From: Streptomyces sp. NBC_01224
GTDB lineage: Bacteria > Actinomycetota > Actinomycetes > Streptomycetales > Streptomycetaceae
Length of the DNA stretch: 64,000 bases
Assembly: GCF_036002945.1 (NCBI RefSeq)
Contig: NZ_CP108529.1
Coordinates: forward strand, 8,985,001 to 9,049,000
Direction of reading: 5' to 3'
The position numbers were made by a program, and so were the translations under genes. Of the stretch, positions 7,618-16,596 are shown piece by piece (the first letter of the stretch is position 1; each line of letters starts with the position of its first letter). The notes beneath the pieces are model-generated. The model had not been told where the DNA came from and ran no database searches. It was given only the letters and a program-made list of their open reading frames with translations.

Positions 7618-9059
7618 AGGGCTTTGTTAGGTACCCCAAGTGATCCTCGTTGGATAGATTGTGATCTTCTTTCAGTTGTGACTCCTGAGGAGATGGAAGA
7701 GGTCCGTCCGCGTCTGGAGGCGTTCGCGGCCGAGATGCTGGGCTCGTTGGCGCGTCGGGACCAGCGGGCCAAGGGTGAGTTGTACCTGCGCGGGCTGATG
7801 CTGGACGGCAAGCGCAAGTCGATGCAGCCGATGGCCGAGCGCCTGGGCGTGGACCACCAGCAGCTCCAGCAGTTCGTGTCCTCCTCCACCTGGGACTACG
7901 CCAAGGTCCGTGAGCGGCTGGCCCGTTGGGCCGCGGCGCACATCTCGCCCGAGGCGTACGCGATTGACGATGTCGGCTTCCCCAAGGACGGCTACGACTC
8001 GCCAGGGGTGGCGCGGATGTACTGCGGCGCGCTGGGCAAGCGGGGCAACTGCCAGATCGGGGTCAGTGTGAACCTGGTCAGCGACCGCGCCTCCTCGGCC
8101 GTCGACTGGCGTCTGTTCCTGCCCGAGGGCTGGGACGACACCAAACATACCGAGGACGCGCTGCTGGCTTCGGCGATCCGCCGGCGCCGCGCCAAGGCCG
8201 GCATCCCCGAGACTGCTCGCCACCGGGAGAAGTGGCGCCTGGCCCTGGACATGCTCGACGAGGTTCGCGGGGACTGGGAGTTGCCGGGCCTGCCGGTCGT
8301 CGCCGATGCCGGATACGGCGACGCCACGGGCTTTCGAGAGGGTCTGACCGAACGAGGCCTGACCTACGCGGTCGCGGTCAAGGCCACCACGACCGCGCAC
8401 CCGGGCGACGCCACGCCCGAGCGTCCGCCGTACTCCGGGCAGGGCCGCCCTCCCGTGTCCGCCTACCCCCAGCCGCACACCACCCTGCGCGTGCTGGCCC
8501 TGGCCGCCGGGCAAGCGGCCACCCGCACCGTTACCTGGCGTCAGGGCAGCAAGGCCACCAAGCACAACCCACGGGCCGAGATGCGCTCGCAATTCCTGGC
8601 CCTACGGGTCCGCCCGGCCAACCGGTCCATCCGCCGCGCCGCCGACGGCTCCCTGCCCGAATGCTGGCTGCTCGTCGAGTGGCCTCCCGACTCTGCCGAG
8701 CCCACCGACTACTGGCTCTCGACGCTGCCCGCCGACATCCCACTGCGCGAGCTGGTGCGAATCGCCAAGATCCGCTGGAGAGTTGAACACGACTACCGCG
8801 AGCTCAAGGACGGCCTCGGCCTGGACCACTTCGAGGGCCGCAACTACCTCGGCTGGCACCGCCACGTCACCCTCGCCTCCCTCGCCCAGGCCTTCTGCAC
8901 CCTGCTCAGACTCGACCCAAAAGCCCCTGCGCCGGCCTGACCCTCTACGCGGTCCTCCGCGAACTCCAGGCCCTCCTGGCCACCTGGACCGGCGCCTGCT
9001 CGATATGCGGCCAACCCGCACCAACCCCCGAACCCCACCACAGGACCTAACAAAGCCCT
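7618..9059 (+). mobile_element. intact IS701-type insertion sequence, 1442 bp
   Basis: Terminal inverted repeats AGGGCTTTGTTAGGT (7618-7632) and its complement (9045-9059) match perfectly. A 6-bp direct repeat AATAGT flanks both ends (7612-7617 and 9060-9065). A single undamaged transposase gene fills the element. It is the least degraded mobile element in the window and therefore probably a recent arrival. Confidence 0.88.
7624..8940 (+). CDS. IS701-family transposase
   Basis: A 438-aa DDE transposase of the IS4/IS701 type. The first Asp lies in YAIDDVGFPKDG, the second in VVADAGYGDATG, and the Glu in RWRVEHDYRELKDGLGLDHF. Length and motif spacing are normal. The frame is open throughout. 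A start slightly downstream (for example near EEMEEVRPR) is possible. Confidence 0.9.
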   Translation: MLGTPSDPRWIDCDLLSVVTPEEMEEVRPRLEAFAAEMLGSLARRDQRAKGELYLRGLMLDGKRKSMQPMAERLGVDHQQLQQFVSSSTWDYAKVRERLARWAAAHISPEAYAIDDVGFPKDGYDSPGVARMYCGALGKRGNCQIGVSVNLVSDRASSAVDWRLFLPEGWDDTKHTEDALLASAIRRRRAKAGIPETARHREKWRLALDMLDEVRGDWELPGLPVVADAGYGDATGFREGLTERGLTYAVAVKATTTAHPGDATPERPPYSGQGRPPVSAYPQPHTTLRVLALAAGQAATRTVTWRQGSKATKHNPRAEMRSQFLALRVRPANRSIRRAADGSLPECWLLVEWPPDSAEPTDYWLSTLPADIPLRELVRIAKIRWRVEHDYRELKDGLGLDHFEGRNYLGWHRHVTLASLAQAFCTLLRLDPKAPAPA

Positions 9060-9065
9060 AATAGT

Positions 9066-9316
9066 GCACGGTCGGAATAACCCCCTCCCGCCAGTAGTCA
9101 TGGGCCTGAACACAGGATGCTGTCCAGATCTGCCGTCCGGGCGCCATGTGATCCACGGGCGGGTCTTCAAGGGGGCCAGCGACCAGGACGGGAACCACAA
9201 CTCCGCCGGCAACCTGCTGGAAGTCCCCTGGGTGGCGATCGAGCCGGTCGTCTCCGCCGTCCGCGTCCTAGGAGCGTGGGTCAGTAAGCGGTACTCATGG
9301 GTTTCGTGATCGCTCG
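9066..9316. other. unassigned segment right of IS701
   Basis: An open frame of about 80 codons (9064-9309) exists but shows no family features or ribosome site. It may be transposase-derived debris. Confidence 0.3.
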
Positions 9317-9400
9317 TGCGGGATGATCTCGGTATGCGTGGTGAGGAGAGCCTGTTCGAGTCCGAGTCGGTCGAGACGAAGTTCTTCGCTGTCTTCGCGG
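9317..9400 (+). repeat. diverged copy of an IS1182-type leader and start region
   Basis: GTGCGGGATGATCTCGG and the following bases to about 9385 closely match 9930-9998 (differences scattered through both). The downstream copy runs into a recognisable IS1182-type transposase start (MRSGEGLFEVEP); this copy (MRGEESLFESES) does not. The two copies flank the SnoaL-like gene as direct repeats. Confidence 0.6.
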
Positions 9401-9477
9401 GGTCAGCATCTCGCGCAGGTCGCTACGGCTCTTCTCATAAGCTGATCCACGCCCATGTCCTGGACAGGAAGCGTGAG

Positions 9478-9837
9478 ATGACAGACGACGTAAGAGCCAT
9501 CGCACAGCGCATGTATGAGGCATTCAATGCCCGTGACCTCACCGCGGCGAAGACGATCTTCTCCGGCGACTTCGTGAGCCACCCGTTGGGCACCGTTGGC
9601 GTCGACAGCGTTGTGAAGGCGTGGAGCGGGCTCCACGCCATGTTCCCGGACATTCAGGTCATCGTCGAGGACATGCTCGTGGATGCAGACAAAGCCGCAG
9701 TCCGTACGAGCCTGCACGGCATCCCGGCGGGAGTTGAGGAACAGGCTCTCCCCTCGATGATGGAGATCTTCCGGGTACAGGACGGCCGCATCGCCGAGCT
9801 GTGGGGCCTATCTTCACTCAGCCGCCCCGGGCGCTGA
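9478..9837 (+). CDS. SnoaL-like ester cyclase/polyketide cyclase-type protein
   Basis: A 119-aa NTF2-fold protein with the SnoaL pattern: an N-terminal helix (AIAQRMYEAFNARDLTAAKT), FVSHPLG, a central AMFPDIQVIVEDMLVDADKA and a final strand (MEIFRVQDGRIAELWGL). AGGAAGCGTGAG precedes the chosen ATG. Members act on small molecules or are binding proteins; no specific role can be inferred here. It is isolated between transposase remnants. Confidence 0.75.
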   Translation: MTDDVRAIAQRMYEAFNARDLTAAKTIFSGDFVSHPLGTVGVDSVVKAWSGLHAMFPDIQVIVEDMLVDADKAAVRTSLHGIPAGVEEQALPSMMEIFRVQDGRIAELWGLSSLSRPGR

Positions 9838-9950
9838 ACTCAGCGTTCAGCCTCCACCCTCGGTTCACGCGTTGAGCAGAGAACCGGGTTTTCGCTGTTC
9901 GGCGGACAGCAGAGCGGCCGTGGGTGATCAGGTGCGGGATGATCTCGGCA

Positions 9951-10150
9951 TGCGTAGTGGGGAGGGTCTGTTCGAGGTCGAGCCGGTCGGGCCGAAGCAG
10001 CCGCAGGGCCGTCCGGCGGCGGTGGACAAGCGTTTTAGGGCGTTCGACCCGCACCAGGTCCTGCTGCTGCCCCCGTCGCTGGACGACTGGCTGCCCCAGG
10101 ACCATCTCGCCCGGTTCGGTCGGAGCCTCCACGGTCTGGGAGATCTTGAC
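9951..10150 (+). pseudogene. IS1182-type transposase N-terminal remnant
   Basis: The frame reads FRAFDPHQVLLLPPSLDDWL then PQDHLARF, the conserved start of IS1182 transposases. After about LHGLGDLD it joins an unrelated integrase-core gene in a different frame, so this is a truncated scrap. Confidence 0.7.
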
Positions 10151-10154
10151 TGTT

Positions 10155-10781
10155 GCCGGAGTAGGCCCTGCTCCCCGTAGAGGTGGGCCGACGTGGCGAG
10201 AGTTCCTGATGGTGCAGGCCGACGGCGTCATCGCCTGCGACTTCCTGCACATCGACCTGGTCGATCTTCGCCGGGTCTACGCGCTGGTCTTCCTCGAGCA
10301 CGGCACGCGCCGCCTGCACATCGCTGGTGTGACCGCGCATCCGACCGCGCAGTGGACGGTCCAGCAAGCCCGCAGCCTCGCCTTCGACCTGGGCCTGCGC
10401 TTGGAGTCGCTGCGCTTCTTGGTCTGCGACCGGGACCGCAAGTACACCGAGTCCTTCGACGCGGTCTTCGCGTCCGAAGGCATCGAGACCCTGAAGACGG
10501 CGCCGCGGGCCCCACGGATGAACGCGCACTGCGAAAGGGGCATCGGGACACTCCGGCGCGAGGCCCTTGACCACCTGCTGATCCTGAACGAAGCCCACGC
10601 TCGACGCGTGCTCGACGTCTACGCCTTCCACTGCAACGGCCATCGCCCCCACCAGGCCCGGGGACAACTTCCTCCCCTGGCCCAGGAGCACCCTGCGCCC
10701 TCGACCGACTTGACCGCGCACCGACTCCTCCGCACCCGAGTACTGGGCGGCGTCATCAACGAGTACAGATACGCGGCTTGA
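10155..10781 (+). pseudogene. integrase-core (DDE) transposase, N-terminus missing
   Basis: About 200 residues of retroviral-integrase-type core. The first Asp is in IACDFLHIDLV, the second in FLVCDRDRKYTES, and the Glu in MNAHCERGIGTLRREALD. It ends naturally with TRVLGGVINEYRYAA and a stop. The N-terminal helix-turn-helix is missing and fused to the IS1182 scrap. A second fragment with the same C-terminus lies at 57525-57919 on the minus strand. Confidence 0.75.
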
Positions 10782-10812
10782 CCAGCAGCGATGAGTTTCT
10801 GAACGGCACAGG

Positions 10813-11862
10813 GTGCTCACCGAACGGCTGCGGCTGCTGATGCGGGAGGACGCCCCACCCGCAAAGCTCGGCCCGTCCGAACGCACGCATGCGGTCAGCC
10901 GGATCACCTTGCGTCGGCTGCTGCTTGCAGGGCTGGACGGCATCGTCCACTTTGACAAGGAGTTCACCGGCTACAAGCAGAACGCGAACGGCACGGTCAC
11001 CGCCTTCTTCACCGACGGCACCACGGCCACCGGCGACCTGCTGGTCGGCGCGGACGGCGCCCGCTCACGCGTGCGACGGCAGCTCCTGCCACACGCCAAG
11101 CAGCACCACGCCCTCGGCGTCGGGATCGGCGGCAAGCTCCCACTCGGCCACGAGACGGCCTGGCTGCCCCAGGAGATGACCAGCACCAAGAACATGTTCC
11201 TGCCCAAGCGTGACTTCCTGTTCACCGCCGTGTTCCGGCGCCGGGAGGGCAGCGCCACCGTCGTCGAGCGAATCGGCGCCCCGCTGCGGGCCGTCGGCCT
11301 GGACCCGGAACTCGTCATCCAGGACACCAAGGATGACGACTACATCATGTGGGCCTACGTCGCCCACCCGCACGCCCTGCCCGCCGACGTGACCGGCCAG
11401 CGCGGGCAGCAGTTGCGCGATCTGGTCGCCTCCCGCCTGGCCGGCTGGCATCCCGACCTGCGCGAACTCATTGCCCAGACGCCCCCGGACACCATCGAGC
11501 AGTTCGACTTCGCAGCCGCAGCGCGGGTGAAACCCTGGCCCACCACGAACGTGACCCTGCTGGGCGACGCCATCCATCCCATGCCACCGGTCGGCGGGCT
11601 CGGCGGCAACGCCGCACTGTACGACGCCAACGCACTGCGCCGCGCACTGGTCGCGGTCAGCCGCAGTGAGCAGGAACTGCTTCCCGCTCTCGCCGCCTAC
11701 GAGCGCGCGATGCTGAAGAACGGCTTCGCCGCGGTACAGGCAGCGACGCTGTACCTACGCCTGGCCACCCTGCGCAGCCGTACGATCCGAGCGGCCGCAC
11801 GGACGCTCTTCCGGCTGTGTGGTGCCGTACCTCCTCTGCGCCGCGCCGTCTTCGCGGACTGA
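10813..11862 (+). pseudogene. FAD-dependent monooxygenase, 5' truncated
   Basis: 349 open codons of a PHBH-type flavoprotein. It keeps the DG motif (VGADGARSRVRRQLLP) and the second FAD motif (LLGDAIHPMPPVGGLGGNAA). The N-terminal GxGxxG dinucleotide-binding fold, about 60 residues, is absent because the integrase-core gene ends immediately upstream. The remaining frame is undamaged, so truncation is probably recent. It cannot bind FAD normally. Confidence 0.8.
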
Positions 11863-11904
11863 CAAGCAGCGGCCCGATGCACCGACCACCGGTTCACGAG
11901 CCTG

Positions 11905-12087
11905 GGCAACGAGTTGGAGGACGAGGCTGTCCAAGGGCGGTGGGAGCTCACCCAGGCCAAAGCCTCCCCGGCACTCGCTCTGGACCCCGACGTCCTGGAC
12001 GGCGACCCCTACGCCCTGTGCACCCCAGCCGACGTCGTCGACCTCCACACCGGCCACCTCCACAAGCCCGACCCCGAAGCCGAGCCG
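11905..12087 (+). pseudogene. phage/plasmid primase-type fragment
   Basis: A 60-codon stretch reads ALALDPDVLDGDPYALCTPA then DVVDLHTGHLHKPDPEAEPY, closely resembling the segment of D5/P4-type primases that follows the DNA-binding part. There is nothing of the helicase domain. It hints at a former plasmid or phage replication gene. Confidence 0.5.
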
Positions 12088-12610
12088 TATGCGCTCGGCT
12101 TCGTCGGCGTACTGGCGCAGCTGGGGATCGGCTCGCCGACGTCGGGGCCGACGGAGATGCGGTCCAGGGCGTGGCGTTGCATTTCTTCGCGGGCGACCTG
12201 CCGGGCGAGGACGTCGCGGTACGGGGCGACGGCGGCGAGGACCAGGCGCTCAGCGCCCCTCAGCGGGCGGGCGTCGCCGGTCCCGCCGCAGTGCGCGCAC
12301 CGTCCCGAGCGGGCTGTCCCGGGCGTTCCGATCCTGTGGGCGGCGCCCACAGGAGGCGGGTCGGTCCACGCAGATGGTCATCGTGCCCGGGCAGGTCCTG
12401 GCGCTTGCCCGCTCGAGTCCTCGGGACGGCCGGCCCAGGCCGCGGCGGGTAGGCCGTGCCCGCCGGCATTGGTCACCGTCCGGCCTGGACGAACCCTGCT
12501 GTGCGCGGTCACGTGCGCCGGACAGCCACCGTTCACGTGGCCCTCCTTGGAACCTACGACAGGCCACATGTCAAGCAGCGACTTGCCGACACTTCCCGGC
12601 ACCCCACCGC
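12088..12610. other. unassigned, no convincing gene
   Basis: On the minus strand a stretch at about 12110-12280 reads LRGAERLVLAAVAPYRDVLA and RQVAREEMQRHALDRISVGP, which has coding character but matches no family I recognise. Nothing intact is visible; probably debris. Confidence 0.3.
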
Positions 12611-12867
12611 CATAGCGGGTGAGTAGACGTCAGAAGATCACCTGCAAGGGCTAACGGTCTTTCAACCTCCCTAATTCAAAGTAAATTTGACGGTCACTCA
12701 GCTCTCTTCGGAGCGGCGTAAAGGGGTTCTGCGTACCCGATCAGCCCCACGAAACCGGGGGTCCTGATTTGCTCGATATGACAGCAATAGGGGGTGTTAG
12801 TACGTTCAATCACGCACCGGCTGTCACAGCGGGACTGTCTCTGAGTCCGAGAAGGAGAACAAGCGAC
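12611..12867 (+). promoter_or_regulatory. AT-rich leader of secreted protein gene
   Basis: About 250 bp without a gene, locally AT-richer than its surroundings (around 12660-12700), ending in GAAGGAG 11 bases before the start codon. The promoter of the downstream gene must lie here; no exact element is called. Confidence 0.4.
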
Positions 12868-13515
12868 ATGATCATGACCCGTTCCCACGCGATCGCCACG
12901 GCCGTCGCGGCCGCCGCGGCACTGACCGCGACCGGCATCACCTACGCCTCCGCCGTCCCCGCCCCCCAGGCCCAGGCCCAGGTGGCCCCGGTCGCCGTCC
13001 CCGCCCAGGCCCTCATGGGCGGGGAGGGCGGCAACACGGGCAAGGGCAACGAAGGCAACGAGCGCCGGGGCAACGAGCGCGAGGGCAACGAGCGCCAGGG
13101 CAAGCGCCATCACGAGGAGGGCAGGATCCACATCAACGAGCGCGAATACTCCGGCCGCCCCGACGGCTGCATCACCGTCGTCAGCGGCTTGGGCGCCAAG
13201 AGCTTCAACATCCGCAACGACAGCCGCAACGAGGTCGAGGTCTTCCGCGGAGCCGTGTGCGACAACGGCGCCCCCATCGCCACCGTCGGCCCGCACAGCT
13301 CCGCCGACGGCGTCTGCCCGGGCAAGGGCGAGGGCAAGGGCGAGGGCGAGGACGAGAACTGCGAGAACGGCGAGCACCACGAGAAGAAGCACCACGAGGA
13401 GATGAATGGCGGCGTGAAGGTCAAGAACGGAGTCATTGCCAGCTTCCGCGTCATCAAGCGCCACCACGACGAGAAGGGCGAGGGCGGCGACTTCGGCGAC
13501 TTCGGCGATTACTAA
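12868..13515 (+). CDS. secreted low-complexity Gly/Glu/His-rich protein
   Basis: A 215-aa protein with a Sec signal peptide (MIMTRSHAIATAVAAAAALT, cleavage likely near ASAVPAPQA). A repeated GNE-type segment follows (GNEGNERRGNEREGNERQGK), then a compact middle part (DGCITVVSGLGAKSFNIRND, DNGAPIATVGPHSSADGVCP) with four Cys. A second charged stretch (EGKGEGEDENCENGEHHEKK) and the tail EGGDFGDFGDY end it. The His- and Glu-rich runs suggest metal or polyanion binding outside the cell, but the function is unknown. GGAG at proper spacing fixes the start. Twin hairpins follow the stop. Confidence 0.75.
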   Translation: MIMTRSHAIATAVAAAAALTATGITYASAVPAPQAQAQVAPVAVPAQALMGGEGGNTGKGNEGNERRGNEREGNERQGKRHHEEGRIHINEREYSGRPDGCITVVSGLGAKSFNIRNDSRNEVEVFRGAVCDNGAPIATVGPHSSADGVCPGKGEGKGEGEDENCENGEHHEKKHHEEMNGGVKVKNGVIASFRVIKRHHDEKGEGGDFGDFGDY

Positions 13516-13548
13516 AACCAGCAACCGCCTGATGCGCATGCTGCAGAA

Positions 13549-13575
13549 CCCCGGCCCGCCGTAATCGGGCCGGGG
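13549..13575 (+). terminator. hairpin 1 after secreted protein gene
   Basis: A perfect 10-bp stem CCCCGGCCCG / CGGGCCGGGG around the loop CCGTAAT, 34 bp after the stop codon. It lacks a T-tract, as is common in Streptomyces. Confidence 0.7.
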
Positions 13576-13600
13576 CCCTCCGGCCAGGCGCACAACACAG

Positions 13601-13631
13601 AATCCCGGCCCGCCGTAATCGGGCCGGGATT
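13601..13631 (+). terminator. hairpin 2, near copy of hairpin 1
   Basis: AATCCCGGCCCG-CCGTAAT-CGGGCCGGGATT forms a 12-bp stem with the same core and loop as hairpin 1. The tandem duplication of an almost identical hairpin suggests a strong bidirectional terminator. Confidence 0.7.
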
Positions 13632-13735
13632 CTCGTCTGGCCCCCGGCCGAAGAATATCCCTTCTCGGAACATCCAGCTCGGGACCGCGGAGGTGCGTGG
13701 AGGCGTCGACGAGGGCGGTGTACAGCCGTACGGGC

Positions 13736-13945
13736 ATGGAACCGATCCACGCGCAGCACCTCATCGAGCCCGGGCTTGTCGTTCTCGACATCTCCGCAGC
13801 CGACGAAGCAACCGCCCAGGCGGTCATGACCGCACTCGAACAGCGGTGGGCCACATCAGGGATCGGGCCCGTACGGAAAGTGCCCGGTGAACCAGGAGTC
13901 GAAGCACGCATGTACGCGGACACCCGGCGGCTCCCTGCCGAGTAG
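13736..13945 (+). CDS. DUF6207 family protein
   Basis: A 69-aa protein with the family pattern: MEPIHAQHLIEPGLVVLDIS, AADEATAQAVMTALEQRWAT, then GEPGVEARMYADTRR. Short proteins of this kind are widespread in Streptomyces, often beside mobile DNA; their role is unknown. The start at MEPIH fits family length; a longer in-frame start upstream is unlikely. Confidence 0.75.
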   Translation: MEPIHAQHLIEPGLVVLDISAADEATAQAVMTALEQRWATSGIGPVRKVPGEPGVEARMYADTRRLPAE

Positions 13946-13989
13946 ACCGACCACCTTCACCAGGCGCCAAGCCGGAGCCCGGACCAGTC

Positions 13990-14345
13990 AGCCGCCGGGC
14001 GCGTGGCGGGTGAGGTGAGAGCGGGCACAGCTCCGCTCTCCTGCGCGCTCCATCACCGCCGAGCAGGAGGACAGTCTGTCTGCGCAGTGCTTCGTCGAGC
14101 TGGCCGCCGGTGACGGCATGCATGATGCGTCAGCTGGTCGAGTAGCCGAAGGCAGAGACGAGCGCCAGGTAGGCCGCGAGGCCGGCCGCATGAGCGGCGG
14201 TGTAGTCCCGGTACCCCGTCCGGCTGCGGTGGGCCGGCGGGACGATGCCGGCGTCCTCGTAGTTGCGGACCGCCTGCGTGGGCAGGCCATGGCGACGAGC
14301 CAGGTCCACGGGCCGCGTATGACCTCCGATTGAGGGTTCCGACAC
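13990..14345 (-). pseudogene. MerR-type regulator, frameshifted
   Basis: A GTG start at 14345 opens SEPSIGGHTRPVDLARRHGL then PTQAVRNYEDAGIVPPAHRS and TGYRDYTAAHAAGLAAYLAL, a MerR winged helix. The frame stops after SAFGYSTS. The family sequence seems to resume in another frame as VTGGQLDEALRRQ, so one indel near 14130 has broken the gene. Confidence 0.6.
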
Positions 14346-14406
14346 GGGTGAGCGGAGGATTCGTCGAAAAGTCTCCACCGAACGTTCAAGGATACGATTC
14401 AGGAAC

Positions 14407-15021
14407 ATGGCACAGAGCACGCACACCATGTCCGGAGACTTCGATCTGACGATGGACGAACTGCGCGTCGTGGCGCGTTACGTGGTTCGGCACGCAGAGG
14501 ACGTCCTGTCGGTCTTTGAGCAGGCTGTTCCCGATGATCCGCGCCCCCGTGCGGCAATCGACGCGGCCTGGGCGTTCATCAACGGTGCCAACAGGACGAA
14601 ATTGCAGCGCGTCACTTCCCTCGACGCTCATCGAGCCGCCCGGTCCGCGCCCTCCGAAGCCGCGCGACTGGCCGCGCGATCCGCCGGCGACGCCGCATCG
14701 GCCGCATACTTGCACCCCATCGCCCAGGTCAGCCAGGTCGGCCACATCCTGCGGGCCTGCGCGAGCGCTGCGCGCATCGGGGAGATGGAGGCGGGCGGTG
14801 ATCCCGCGATCGGGGATGCCCTGCTGGAACGGTCGCGGCAGCGTGCGACGCCGGTGCTCATCGATGTGCTCTGCCGCTACCCACCCGCGACAGGCGGCAG
14901 CAGCCGTGTCGCCCGGCTGATGAGCACTCTGGATCATTCCCTGCGCCAGGCGGCTGACCGGCCGCCAGGGCACACCGCAGCGAGCGGCGCCGATGCGCGC
15001 AGGAGGGAGTGCACGTCATGA
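14407..15021 (+). CDS. Imm5-like putative immunity protein, copy 1
   Basis: A 204-aa, mostly helical protein. The signature is DVLSVFEQAVPDDPRPRAAI then DAAWAFINGANRTKLQR and Ala-rich helices with SAGDAASAAYLHPIAQVSQV. This is the pattern of the Imm5-type immunity proteins of polymorphic toxin systems. A matching start has AGGA close upstream. Its stop overlaps the start of a paralogue by 4 bases (ATGA), indicating translational coupling. No linked toxin gene is adjacent, which fits orphan immunity genes. Confidence 0.7.
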   Translation: MAQSTHTMSGDFDLTMDELRVVARYVVRHAEDVLSVFEQAVPDDPRPRAAIDAAWAFINGANRTKLQRVTSLDAHRAARSAPSEAARLAARSAGDAASAAYLHPIAQVSQVGHILRACASAARIGEMEAGGDPAIGDALLERSRQRATPVLIDVLCRYPPATGGSSRVARLMSTLDHSLRQAADRPPGHTAASGADARRRECTS

Positions 15022-15533
15022 TCCTCCCGAAGGTCCGCGACCCTCGCTTCGTGACGATCCGCCGTGGTGGGACTCTCACTGATGCGGATCACCGTCTCCT
15101 CGCTCTATGGGCTGCCTCGTGTGCAGAGCACGTCCTTGGCCTCTTCGAGTCGGCCCAGCCCGGGGACCCGCGACCGCGCCAGGCGATCGAGCATGCCCGG
15201 GCCTGGGTACGTGGCGAGGTCAAGATGATGCAGGCCCGCGCGGCGGGCGGCCATGCGATGGGGGCAGCCAGAGACCTGCGTGGGGCAGCACGGCATGCCG
15301 CGTACGCCGCCGGCCAGGCCGGGGCCGTCGCCCACGTCGCCGCGCACGAGCTCGGCGCGGCCGCCTACGCGATCAAGGCCGCACGTGCAGCAGCACCGGA
15401 AGACGAGAGCGAGACCGCAGGACGACTCGAGTGCCAATGGCAGCGCAATCAGCTCCCGGAGGCGATCCGCGAGCTCGTACTTGATGACCAGCGGCTGCGC
15501 AACGACATCTGCTGGTCGGTGTTCGACTGTTGA
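15018..15533 (+). CDS. Imm5-like putative immunity protein, copy 2
   Basis: A 171-aa paralogue of the upstream gene: HVLGLFESAQPGDPRPRQAI, ARAWVRGEVKMMQARAAGGH, then Ala-rich helices. AGGAGG at 15001-15006 supports ATG 15018; a GTG at 15009 is too close to that site. The two copies share the DPRPR core but are otherwise well diverged, so the duplication is old. Confidence 0.7.
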   Translation: MILPKVRDPRFVTIRRGGTLTDADHRLLALWAASCAEHVLGLFESAQPGDPRPRQAIEHARAWVRGEVKMMQARAAGGHAMGAARDLRGAARHAAYAAGQAGAVAHVAAHELGAAAYAIKAARAAAPEDESETAGRLECQWQRNQLPEAIRELVLDDQRLRNDICWSVFDC

Positions 15534-15573
15534 AACCGAACCGTGCACGGCCCCTCATGGTTGGCCCAATCGG

Positions 15574-15750
15574 TCAGAGTTCCCCGCCTTGATGCCGGCG
15601 CTTGGACAGGGAGCCGGTGGCGCAGCCCACGTCCAGCACGCTGACCGGCGTGGCCGGCAGCCAGGAGGTCAGGCGGGTGGCCCATGCGGTGCGGGTGTGC
15701 TCGGCGGTCAGTCCGTGGTCGGGTTCGTCGTCAAAGGCGTCGGCGGCGGC
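15574..15750 (-). pseudogene. SAM methyltransferase N-terminal fragment
   Basis: The minus strand reads AFDDEPDHGLTAEHTRTAWA, TRLTSWLPATPVSVLDVGCA then TGSLSKR, covering the SAM-binding motif I (VLDVGCATGS) of class I methyltransferases. It stops 10 codons later, in KRRHQGGEL, before the rest of the fold. Confidence 0.65.
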
Positions 15751-15755
15751 GTGCC

Positions 15756-15986
15756 GGCCAGGAGCGCGTACGCCGACGGCTGGAGCGAGAGGGCTGGAGG
15801 CTCACCGGTGAGAACGTCTCCGACATGGGGTTCCGCTTCGAGTACCCGGACACCGACGACATCGTTGATGTGGACTGGTACGAGCCCACCAGGACGCTCG
15901 CCGTCAGTGTCTACGCCCCGTGCGGGAAGCTCCCGGCCGGCATCGACGAGTACGCATGGCCCGACTCCGAATGGAGCGCAGGGTGA
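15756..15986 (+). pseudogene. hypothetical protein 3' fragment
   Basis: An open frame ending EREGWRLTGENVSDMGFRFE, YPDTDDIVDVDWYEPTRTLA then GIDEYAWPDSEWSAG has good codon bias, but its 5' part overlaps the methyltransferase scrap. Probably the end of a small protein of unknown function. Confidence 0.4.
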
Positions 15987-16119
15987 GCGCTGCGCGGAGA
16001 CGGACCGGCACGTCGCCCCCTGAGGGAACGGCTCGTGGAGCGGCGTCGGCCGCGGTCCGGTGGTACCAGGCCGCGGCGGGCGAGCGGGGTCAGCGGGCGG
16101 AGAAGGCCGGGTCGCTGGT

Positions 16120-16595
16120 GCTCGCGTGGCCGCTCTCCGCATGGGCGGCCACGCGGCGACCACGCGGCGCATGCTGGAGGCGAGCTTCGGATACATCGAC
16201 CGTGTCAGCGAACGAGTCATCGAGGTCTACCAGCTCGAACGGGACCGCTGGCTGCTCAACCAGACCGCTGTACGCGCCGGACGCGTACGAGAGATCCTCG
16301 CCGAAAAGCAGGTGGACACCGACTGGGCGGAATCAGCCCTCGGCTACCGGCTGCGTCAACATCACATCGGGATGGTGTTCTGGCTGCCCGAGCGGCCCCA
16401 TGGCGATGAAGGACTCTCCCGGCTCGACCGGCTCACCAACGAGATCGCCGAAGAACTCAAGTGTTGTACCAAGCCGCTGTTCGTCGCCCGGGACGAGATC
16501 CTGTCCTGGTCCTGGCTTCCCTTCGGCTCACACCCGCCCCGAACTCGTCGTCGACATCAACCGCATCCCGGAGCTGGACCCCGCCTCGGCCAGGC
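16120..16595 (+). pseudogene. PucR-type regulator internal fragment
   Basis: LEASFGYIDRVSERVIEVYQ, LERDRWLLNQTAVRAGRVRE and TKPLFVARDEILSWSWLPFG match the GGDEF-like middle region of PucR/CdaR regulators. The natural sequence continues one frame over (TRPELVVDINRIPELDPASA), so a frameshift lies near 16530. It is then cut at about 16595 by an IS256-type transposase. The N-terminus and the C-terminal helix-turn-helix are missing. Confidence 0.65.
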
Positions 16596-16596
16596 C

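Noticed and set aside
12694-13923. 409-codon minus-strand frame over the secreted protein gene
   Set aside because: It is antisense to a gene with a signal peptide and ribosome site, is Val/Ala/Leu-rich as expected from reversed GNE repeats, and lacks a start signal.
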